Made by a program: the position numbers and the translations under genes. Source: DASPXY01 sp038227745 (GTDB lineage Bacteria > Planctomycetota > Planctomycetia > Gemmatales > Gemmataceae). From it: a stretch of 5,935 bases of DNA. The notes under the pieces are model-generated. The model made no database searches. It was not told the DNA's origin and saw nothing but the letters and a program-made list of their open reading frames with translations. The stretch lies in the NCBI GenBank assembly GCA_038227745.1, contig JBBRPS010000658.1, positions 1 to 5,935 of the forward strand, written 5' to 3'. Below, piece by piece: positions 1-4,813 of this stretch (positions are counted from its first letter, which is position 1; every line of letters begins with the position of its first letter).

Positions 1-1
1 C

Positions 2-1135
2 GGCGGACAGGTCACGGCCGTCGAGCAGGCCGCCGCCCCACCCGAACCCACGTCCTTTGCCGCCTTCAAGAAGAAATATCTCGACACCCAGAGCATCGGG
101 GCGATGGAGGACAACTCGCTCGGCACCGTGCGCATGCACCTGACCCACTTCGAGCGGACGCTCGGCGAGAAGTTCCCGTTCCAGCGGCTCACCCTCGCCG
201 ACCTGCAACGGCACGTCACCGAGCGGGCGAAGAAGAAGTACCGCGGCAAACTTCTCTCGCCCGTCACGCTGAAGAAGGAAGTCTCTTCCCTGCGCGCGGC
301 GTGGAACTGGGCGGCCCACACGGGGCTCGTGCAGGGCGCCTTCCCGTCGAAGGGCCTCGTCTACCCGAAGGCCGACGAGAAGCCGCCGTTCATGACCCGC
401 GCGGAGATCGAGCAGAAGCTGCACGACGGCATCACCGCGAAGGAGAAGGCCGAACTCTGGGACTGCCTCTACCTCACCCGCCCGGAGCTGGACGAGTTGC
501 TGGCCTTCGTCCGGGGGCACGCCGCCCACGCCTGGGTCTACCCGCTGTTCTGCCTGGTCGCCCATACGGGGTGCCGCCGGTCGGAGGCGCTGCGCGTGCT
601 CGTGACCGACGTCGACTTCGCAGGCGGCACCGTGCTGCTCCGTGAGAAGAAGCGGTCACGCAAGCAGCGGACGACGCGTCGTGTGCCGCTGACGCCCTTC
701 CTGGCCGGGGTTTTGAAGGACTGGCTCGCCGTCCACCCTGGCGGCCCCGCGCTCTTCTGCCACGCGAGCGAGGTATTCCGCAGCAAGAAGCGGAGCCGCA
801 CGACCGGGCACCAGAGTGAGAAGGTACGGCCGTCGTCGCTGAAGGGGAGGATGGCGACCGTGCGGAAGAGGGAGAAGCCGCCGGCCGGCGCGCTGACGAA
901 GGACGAGGTGCATGACCATTTCAAGCGGACGCTAGCCGGGGGCAAGTGGGAGGTGCTGCGGGGGTATCACCTGCTCCGGCACTCCTTCATCTCGGTCTGC
1001 GCCAGCCGGGGCGTGGACCAGCGGCTGATCGATGAGTGGGTCGGGCACCAGACCGAGGAGCAGCGGAGACGCTACCGCCACCTGCTGCCCTCGACGCAAA
1101 AGCAGGCCATCACCTCAGCCTTTGACGGGGAGTAG
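2..1135 (+). CDS. Tyrosine recombinase / phage-type integrase (5' end cut by the window)
   Basis: Catalyses site-specific strand exchange through a covalent 3'-phosphotyrosine intermediate; probably integrates and excises the element it lies in. The frame is open from base 2, and the residues before the first ATG (104), including TSFAAFKKKYLDTQ, read as the start of a SAM-like core-binding domain. The true start is therefore probably left of the window. Numbered from the ATG at 104: core-binding domain about 1-90, catalytic domain about 125-335. Visible catalytic residues are R158 in HTGCRRSEAL, a lysine in the hairpin REKKRSRKQ (K182/K183/K188), H289 and R292 in YHLLRHSF, H315 in WVGHQ and nucleophile Y324 in RRRYRHL. 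A basic stretch of about 60 residues (226-285) precedes the HxxR box, longer than in XerC/D-size enzymes. It looks intact and functional. Its last 21 bases overlap the end of the convergent helix-turn-helix gene. Confidence 0.93.
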   Translation, partial: GGQVTAVEQAAAPPEPTSFAAFKKKYLDTQSIGAMEDNSLGTVRMHLTHFERTLGEKFPFQRLTLADLQRHVTERAKKKYRGKLLSPVTLKKEVSSLRAAWNWAAHTGLVQGAFPSKGLVYPKADEKPPFMTRAEIEQKLHDGITAKEKAELWDCLYLTRPELDELLAFVRGHAAHAWVYPLFCLVAHTGCRRSEALRVLVTDVDFAGGTVLLREKKRSRKQRTTRRVPLTPFLAGVLKDWLAVHPGGPALFCHASEVFRSKKRSRTTGHQSEKVRPSSLKGRMATVRKREKPPAGALTKDEVHDHFKRTLAGGKWEVLRGYHLLRHSFISVCASRGVDQRLIDEWVGHQTEEQRRRYRHLLPSTQKQAITSAFDGE

Positions 1136-1939
1136 GCCCTCGCGCTGGATGCGCAGCAGCTCGGGGTGGGAGATCACCCACCCCTGATACTTCCCACGCC
1201 CGCTGCCCTTCTTCTCGGCGCCGACGCGGCCGCGGCGACACCATTCGCGGACGGTGAACTCGGCCTTGCCGAGGACTTGCGCTACTTCATCGGTCGAGTA
1301 CCAGTCCTTGACCGTCCTCTGGTGGAGGAGCAAATCGCGGATCTCCAGGATCGTAGTCGTGAGGGCGTCGTCGTTACGCGGGCCGTTCGACCCGGTTGTG
1401 GCCTCTGCCGCCGGTAGTGCCGGTGGCTCAGGGCATGTCGGCGTCGGGAACGTCCCGTCAGGAGGGGGTAGCAGGGCAGTGGCGCCCATCGCGCGAAGGA
1501 GCCGGCGAGCTTCGCGCACCCACTCACGGACGACCTCGATGCCGCCGCTCAGCCCGACGCGGTCGGATTCGAGCTGCTCGGCGAACCGGGCGCAAGCGCG
1601 TGCCCACTCACGGAGGTACTCCGCCGCCAGGCCGTCGCGGATGTCGGCGGCGCAGTCGATGTGCCGGCGGTGGAGCGATTCGTACGGCGCCCACGCCTGG
1701 TCGAGCTCCTGCGGACCTACCAGAAAGGTCGCGATCAAATCTTCGAGTTCCGCGTCGCTCAGCAGCAGCGGCGGGGGTTCAACGTCGTCCCCGAGGGCCT
1801 TCAGGTAGGCGAGCGTCCGCGGGTCAAGCTGCTCCTCGACGTACGCAGCGAAGGCCGGATCGCGCAGGTGGGCGCGCACGTTGTCCAGCACATACTCGGT
1901 CAGCGACAAATCGAACGCATGCAACCGCTCTCCGATCAT
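1115..1939 (-). CDS. Excisionase/MerR-like helix-turn-helix protein with long N-terminal region
   Basis: A 274-aa protein. Residues about 209-262 (VKDWYSTDEVAQVLGKAEFTVREWCRRGRV... WVISHPELLRI) form a winged helix-turn-helix of the HTH_17/excisionase type, a class recalled as common in planctomycetes, often as much shorter proteins. Residues 1-155 are mostly helical and charged, with no family recognised. Residues 156-190 are a Pro/Ala/Thr-rich linker. The ATG at 1939 is chosen because GAGGAGG lies 9 bases before it (1949-1955); the frame stays open far upstream, but that stretch is not coding-like. It is the last gene of the run beginning with the AAA+ ATPase and faces the integrase, with overlapping 3' ends. 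Inference: a recombination directionality factor or element regulator. A plain transcription factor is equally possible; no second DNA-binding or catalytic motif is visible. Confidence 0.8.
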   Translation of the reverse strand: MIGERLHAFDLSLTEYVLDNVRAHLRDPAFAAYVEEQLDPRTLAYLKALGDDVEPPPLLLSDAELEDLIATFLVGPQELDQAWAPYESLHRRHIDCAADIRDGLAAEYLREWARACARFAEQLESDRVGLSGGIEVVREWVREARRLLRAMGATALLPPPDGTFPTPTCPEPPALPAAEATTGSNGPRNDDALTTTILEIRDLLLHQRTVKDWYSTDEVAQVLGKAEFTVREWCRRGRVGAEKKGSGRGKYQGWVISHPELLRIQREGLLPVKG

Positions 1940-1948
1940 ATTAAGCTG

Positions 1949-1955
1949 CCTCCTC
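1949..1955 (-). promoter_or_regulatory. Ribosome binding site deciding the start of the HTH protein
   Basis: On the minus strand GAGGAGG is followed by a 9-base spacer and ATG (1939-1937). It fixes the start of an ORF that otherwise stays open up to 2542 in the same frame. Confidence 0.8.
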
Positions 1956-2007
1956 GGGGTTGGGAGTCGGGCATCAGCCTGTCTTGGCGTTCTTCGATTC
2001 GGTCGGG

Positions 2008-2076
2008 TTATTCTACGCCAGCGACGGTAACGTCGTTGTCGTCGCCGGCGCCCGCGCAGAGCTTGCGCCAGCGGGC
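2008..2076 (-). pseudogene. Coding-like continuation after an in-frame TAG
   Basis: Twenty-two sense codons in frame with the small upstream ORF, from just after its TAG (2079-2077) to TAA (2010-2008). Third positions remain C/G-rich (GCC CGC TGG CGC AAG CTC...), like the codons before the stop. No start codon or ribosome binding site of its own is seen. It may be the severed C-terminus of the small protein, or reached by amber readthrough. After the TAA about 68 bases remain before the next gene and show weaker third-position bias. Confidence 0.35.
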
Positions 2077-2283
2077 CTAGACCTTCAGCCCCTCCATGCC
2101 ACCGCGCCCGGATCCGGCTTGGCGGTCCGGCCTCACGCCCGCCGAGTCGTAGGACGCGGGCCAGCACCGCCTCGACCACCGGCGCGTGGCCACGTCCAGG
2201 GCAATCCGGCCTACATTCTGCCCCAAGCGAACCGGGGCGTCGTAGCTGGGGACGAACTGCCGCTGGGTCCAGGCCGAGTTCAT
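2077..2283 (-). CDS. Small uncharacterised protein coupled to the AAA+ ATPase (68 aa, possibly truncated)
   Basis: Starts at an ATG that overlaps the TGA of the ATPase gene (ATGA, 2283-2280), a classic translational-coupling arrangement, and has its own GGGAGG 5 bases upstream (2294-2289). The product begins MNSAWTQRQFVPSYD and is basic and Arg/Trp-rich; no family, signal peptide or membrane segment is recognised. Third codon positions are almost all G or C, supporting this frame over the other two. The frame ends at TAG (2079-2077), but after it the same frame keeps strong third-position GC for 22 codons (ARWRKLCAG... VTVAGVE) until TAA at 2010-2008. The gene may therefore once have been 91 codons, with TAG replacing for example a Trp codon. 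Function unknown; probably acts with the ATPase. Confidence 0.5.
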   Translation of the reverse strand: MNSAWTQRQFVPSYDAPVRLGQNVGRIALDVATRRWSRRCWPASYDSAGVRPDRQAGSGRGGMEGLKV

Positions 2284-3281
2284 GCCCGCCTCCCTGAGTC
2301 CGAAAGTCCGACCCTTTGGAGGTGGGTCGGGTAAGCGGCCCTGCTCCGCAACCTCCGGACGTGCTCAAAAAAAGTTGACCGGCAGCCGCCGCCCTGCTCG
2401 ACGAAGGCGTGCGCCCTCTCCTCCATCGTGCGGTAGCGGGGATCGGCCAAGATCCTGCCGACCAGCAGCGCAGGGCCGTCCAGCTCCATCCGGCGCAGCA
2501 GATAAGCCTTCCAGTCTTCGCCGTCGGGCCGCGGGCCGGCATTCTTGCGCTCCCCGGCGAGGACGTACAACTCCCGGATGCTCGGCCTCGTCACCAAGTG
2601 CAGGTGTTCGCCGACGAAGTCGTAGACCTCTCGGTCCTCGAACCAGTCCTCGACGTAGCGGTGGACCTCCTCGGCCGGTGGGTCGAAGTAGACCTTGTGC
2701 GCCCGGTCTTCGAGGGCCTCGGCGTGGGCGCCCGGCGGCATCCAGGCGTTGGCGATGATGCCGACGTTGCAGCGCAGCCGGAAGGACGGCTCGACGCCGG
2801 CCCGCTCGGCGGCCTTGCTGTGCCAGGACAGGGTCTTCTCGCGCTGCGTCTCGCACAGTTGCTTCAGCAGCGAGATGCCCGCGCCGCCATCGTCGCCCTT
2901 GCGCTCCCACAGGCTCTGAGCGTCCTTACTGCGTACGACCTTTCTAAAGACACAGTCACCCACTCGCACCTGCCGGACCACAGCCAAACAGGTCGCTTGG
3001 ACAGTGTCTTTAGAAAGGTCACACGCAGTAAGGACGACGGGGAGGAAGCTCCGGCGCCGCTCTTGGTACAGCATGCAGTACACCCCAAATGGCGTCGTCC
3101 GGCCCTCGATCCAGAACACCCGCTCGCCGACGGTGCGCCTCATCACCTCGCTCTTGGCGACCCCGGGCGGGCCGATGACCATGAGCAAGTTGAAGTGGCC
3201 CTCGGCGAACTTCCTGTCAAACCAGCGGAGGTCGTCGTAAGTGCGTATCACCTCGACCCCCCTGGGCATGGTTCGGGGCAT
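2280..3281 (-). CDS. AAA+ ATPase carrying an in-frame miniature transposon insertion
   Basis: A 333-aa AAA+ NTPase from ATG 3281 (GTG 3284 and ATG 3269 are alternatives; AAAGGG lies 7 bases before ATG 3281). Walker A is GPPGVAKS (residues 37-44). The strand RRSFLPVVL (76-84) should lead into Walker B, but residues 85-118 are encoded by a 100-bp inverted-repeat element plus its duplicated TA. Removing them gives PVVLKDAQSLW, where the Asp could be the Walker B acid. Downstream are a sensor-1-like Asn in NVGIIANAW (172-180), a likely arginine finger in EDRAHKVYFDPP (191-202) and a sensor-2-like Arg in RPSIREL (232-238). A short C-terminal segment, GGGCRSTFFEHVRRLR (297-312), resembles a small helix-turn-helix. 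The last residues are encoded by a 17-bp repeat that recurs inverted before the start. First gene of a run followed by the small coupled ORF and the HTH protein. The cellular role is unknown; a DNA-bound ATPase is inference. Confidence 0.82.
   Translation of the reverse strand: MPRTMPRGVEVIRTYDDLRWFDRKFAEGHFNLLMVIGPPGVAKSEVMRRTVGERVFWIEGRTTPFGVYCMLYQERRRSFLPVVLTACDLSKDTVQATCLAVVRQVRVGDCVFRKVVRSKDAQSLWERKGDDGGAGISLLKQLCETQREKTLSWHSKAAERAGVEPSFRLRCNVGIIANAWMPPGAHAEALEDRAHKVYFDPPAEEVHRYVEDWFEDREVYDFVGEHLHLVTRPSIRELYVLAGERKNAGPRPDGEDWKAYLLRRMELDGPALLVGRILADPRYRTMEERAHAFVEQGGGCRSTFFEHVRRLRSRAAYPTHLQRVGLSDSGRRA
2296..2312 (+). repeat. 17-bp repeat, copy 1, at the 3' end of the ATPase gene
   Basis: GAGTCCGAAAGTCCGAC on the plus strand; contains GTCCG twice, separated by AAA. 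It is an exact inverted copy of 3298-3314. It encodes part of the ATPase C-terminal tail (VGLSDS) and lies just before the GGGAGG and ATG of the small downstream ORF. Confidence 0.8.
2929..2957 (+). repeat. Left terminal inverted repeat of the 100-bp element
   Basis: Twenty-nine bases beginning CTGCGTAC and ending in CACAGTC; pairs with 3000-3028 at 26 of 29 positions. Confidence 0.85.
3000..3028 (-). repeat. Right terminal inverted repeat of the 100-bp element
   Basis: Read on the minus strand it begins CTGCGTGT and ends CACTGTC; partner of 2929-2957. The conserved core GACCTTTCTAAAGACAC is identical in both arms. Confidence 0.85.
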
Positions 3282-3297
3282 CACCTCCCCCTTTCTC

Positions 3298-3314
3298 GTC
3301 GGACTTTCGGACTC
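3298..3314 (-). repeat. 17-bp repeat, copy 2, just upstream of the ATPase gene
   Basis: On the minus strand it reads GAGTCCGAAAGTCCGAC, identical to 2296-2312 but in the opposite orientation. It stands directly before the purine-rich ribosome binding region (AAAGGGGGAGG) of the ATPase gene, so the two copies bracket that gene as 17-bp inverted repeats about 1 kb apart. Confidence 0.8.
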
Positions 3315-3356
3315 GTTCCTTCACCGCGCCTTGCCGACCATGGCGAGCACGTGGCC

Positions 3357-3392
3357 ATTTCTGTATTGGGCAATATAGTACAAAATAGAAAT
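3357..3392. promoter_or_regulatory. AT-rich palindromic patch, candidate operator/promoter of the divergent switch
   Basis: In the 132-base gap between the divergent ATPase and CI-like genes there is a sharp AT-rich island. It holds TATTGGGCAATA (3364-3375), a palindrome with 5-base arms and a 2-base centre, inside an outer pair ATTTCT (3357-3362) / AGAAAT (3387-3392). TATAGT (3374-3379) could serve as a plus-strand -10 box, but no convincing -35 box is seen. The position and symmetry fit an operator for the neighbouring regulator; binding is inference. Confidence 0.45.
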
Positions 3393-3413
3393 CAATCGAG
3401 AGGGTGGCCGCGA

Positions 3414-4223
3414 ATGGGGCGAAAACGTCGCGATGACAAACAAGAGGCCGACCAACTCACGGAGCGCATGGTGCTCGTCGCCGAGCGGATCTGGCACGGA
3501 AACCAGGCGCGCATGGCCGACGAGTTGAACGTCAGCCCACCGGTGATCTCGCGCGTGCTGACCGGCCAGCAGCAGCCTACGGGCAAGCTACTCGCCGGGT
3601 TGCTCAGCCGCCGCCCGGAGTTGAACCTGCACTGGCTGCTGACCGGGCAGGGGGAACCGTTCCTCGATCCCAGCGTGCCCGTAGGCGGGGGAAGGTTCCG
3701 GCCCGTGGTGGACCACCTCCTACCTGGCCCGCCCGGGGAACACCCCGGACTGCTGTCCGGGCTCGGCTACCCCGTCGCCGAAGCGTTCCACTCCACGACC
3801 AGTTACTGGTATCGCGTGCCCACCGCCGCGCCCGTCGTGGGCAGCAGTGAGAAGGTCGCCGCGGACGACAAACTGTTGATAGAGTGTGGGGCGAAGTTCA
3901 CCCGCCGGTTGGCTGCGGTCCTCGGCAAGCTGTGCGCGTTCCGCGTCGTGACAGGGCGACGCCAGCGCGTCGTGCTGGGCAAGGTCGGCGTCACCTCCGA
4001 GTCGTACATCGAGGCGTTCGAGCGGTTTCACGTGAAGCTCTTTGGGGAATCTGGGGAAGCGTGGCTGCTCGTCGCGGACAGCGCCGCCGACCTGGAGGAG
4101 GCGGGCCTGGGCGTCTCCGGCGTGTGCCTGGTCTTGGGCCAGGTGGCCGGCGTGTGCGTGAAGCTGGAGCGGCCGTTCGGACAGCATCAAGAAGAGGGCC
4201 GGCGAGGCGCCGCGCACCGTTGA
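3414..4223 (+). CDS. CI-like XRE-family transcriptional regulator
   Basis: A 269-aa protein with an N-terminal helix-turn-helix (about residues 15-65: NQARMADELNVSPPVISRVLTG) followed by PELNLHWLLTGQGEPF (68-83), the signature linker of phage CI-type repressors. Residues about 128-250 read as a beta-rich domain (YWYRVP... KVAADDKLLIECG... LGKLCAFRVV... VVLGKV... GQVAGVCVKLERP) resembling the S24/LexA-like C-terminal fold, but no confident Ser-Lys cleavage dyad is visible, so it may be a non-cleaving sensor or dimerisation domain. The ATG at 3414 is preferred because the HTH starts just after it and GAGAGGG lies 10-12 bases upstream; the frame stays open far upstream only as antisense of the ATPase gene. 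It is divergent from the ATPase operon and probably controls it and itself through the 3357-3392 patch. Confidence 0.82.
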   Translation: MGRKRRDDKQEADQLTERMVLVAERIWHGNQARMADELNVSPPVISRVLTGQQQPTGKLLAGLLSRRPELNLHWLLTGQGEPFLDPSVPVGGGRFRPVVDHLLPGPPGEHPGLLSGLGYPVAEAFHSTTSYWYRVPTAAPVVGSSEKVAADDKLLIECGAKFTRRLAAVLGKLCAFRVVTGRRQRVVLGKVGVTSESYIEAFERFHVKLFGESGEAWLLVADSAADLEEAGLGVSGVCLVLGQVAGVCVKLERPFGQHQEEGRRGAAHR

Positions 4224-4273
4224 GGGGTAGCTCCTGGCCAGACGGACAAAGCCCATGCCCGCCCTATTGAAAT

Positions 4274-4289
4274 CAAAAACTGGTTTTTG
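4274..4289. repeat. Small A/T palindrome after the regulator gene
   Basis: CAAAAACTGGTTTTTG is a perfect 16-base palindrome 50 bases after the regulator stop. As a hairpin it would have an A-T-rich stem and no following U-tract, so it is a poor intrinsic terminator; a protein-binding site is possible. Confidence 0.4.
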
Positions 4290-4646
4290 GAATCGGTGGG
4301 TGATAGTCGGCTTGGTGGACCTAGAAAACCAGCCATCGAAGAAGGCAGAACGCTCACCGCGAACTTGGCCGAGACCCGCTACCACTCGACGCCCAGCTGG
4401 ATCGCCGCAGACCCCGGCCATGCCGACACGGATCACGGCGTCTACCGGCGGGTACTCGCGGCGGACGTCATCGACGAACAGCCTGCACGCAGCAGTGGGG
4501 TCGGGAACACGGGCGGGCCGCCTCGTCCCGCGTGTCCGGGGGCCGTGCTCGATAAGGGGTTCAACAGCCCCGTCGGCCGCGGGCCTGGCGTCGACCATCC
4601 GGTGGCCGGCCTCTTTGGCGTCGCCTTACCTGCCCGACCTGCGTCG

Positions 4647-4666
4647 GCTCGATGCGAGCATCGAGC
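4647..4666. repeat. 20-base near-perfect palindrome
   Basis: GCTCGATGC, two bases (GA), then GCATCGAGC: 9-base arms pairing perfectly. It lies in the coding-like stretch reading RLDASIERG and may be an accident of that codon string. No T-run follows, so it is not a classical terminator. Confidence 0.4.
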
Positions 4667-4800
4667 GCGGCGACAACGAGGGGGCGCGGCTCCTCGTCGC
4701 CCGTCCTCGGCGCTGTGATCCCGTGAGCGCGCCCCTCCCGCTTTGTAGACCATGGGCCGGAGAGCACTGGGCTCGCCGGCGCGACATCCAACGTAGAAAG

Positions 4801-4807
4801 AAGGAGG
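4801..4807 (+). promoter_or_regulatory. Strong ribosome binding site fixing a GTG start
   Basis: AAGGAGG followed by six bases (CACATC) and GTG at 4814. It is the best Shine-Dalgarno match in the window and supports the GTG start over later in-frame ATGs. Confidence 0.85.
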
Positions 4808-4813
4808 CACATC

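Larger units (their letters stand above)
2929..3028. mobile_element. 100-bp MITE-like element (Tc1/mariner-IS630 type) with TA target duplication
   Basis: Bases 2929-2957 and the reverse complement of 3000-3028 match at 26 of 29 positions; both begin CTGCGT and share GACCTTTCTAAAGACAC. Mismatches are at positions 7, 8 and 26. TA stands on each side (2927-2928 and 3029-3030), the duplication expected for the Tc1/mariner-IS630 superfamily. The 42-base centre is also partly self-complementary (ACCTG against CAGGT), so the whole element can fold into one hairpin. It encodes no transposase and would be non-autonomous. Element plus one TA is 102 bp, 34 codons, and contains no stop in the ATPase frame. 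The complementarity continues outside the TA (CGTCCTTA ... TAAGGACG), so either the target was palindromic or the repeats are 37 bp. Confidence 0.8.
4224..4718 (+). other. Open, coding-like stretch without a convincing start (possible decayed gene)
   Basis: After the regulator's TGA the same frame stays open to TGA 4716-4718. From about 4345 to 4620 third positions are clearly more GC-rich than first positions of the same codons (my hand count over 54 codons gave roughly 85% against 65%), which favours this plus-strand frame over its antisense. The readable product includes ETRYHSTPSWIAADPGH and YRRVLAADVIDEQPA; no family is recognised. Possible starts are TTG 4287 or GTG 4293, both without a clear ribosome binding site. 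From about 4625 the coding-like signal moves to the next frame (YLPDLRRLDASIERGDNEGA). Best read as a decayed or frameshifted gene, or a 3' extension beyond the regulator stop. From 4719 to 4800 I see nothing except the leader of the next gene. Confidence 0.3.

Noticed and set aside
1940..2542. Upstream extension of the HTH protein frame
   Set aside because: The stretch is Arg-rich with poor third-position GC and crosses the ATPase and small ORF; a good ribosome binding site marks the start at 1939.
2409..3413. Long plus-strand open frame leading into the regulator
   Set aside because: It is the antisense of the AAA+ ATPase gene, kept open by high GC. The regulator's domain content begins only at the ATG at 3414.
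4274..4289. Intrinsic terminator for the regulator gene
   Set aside because: The stem is nearly all A-T, the loop is too small or the stem too weak, and no T-tract follows.
3720..4598. Minus-strand 292-aa open frame
   Set aside because: It lies largely opposite the regulator. Beyond the regulator, the position-specific GC favours the plus strand, although the part around 4350-4500 (LFVDDVRREYPPVDAVIRVG) reads protein-like and is not fully excluded.
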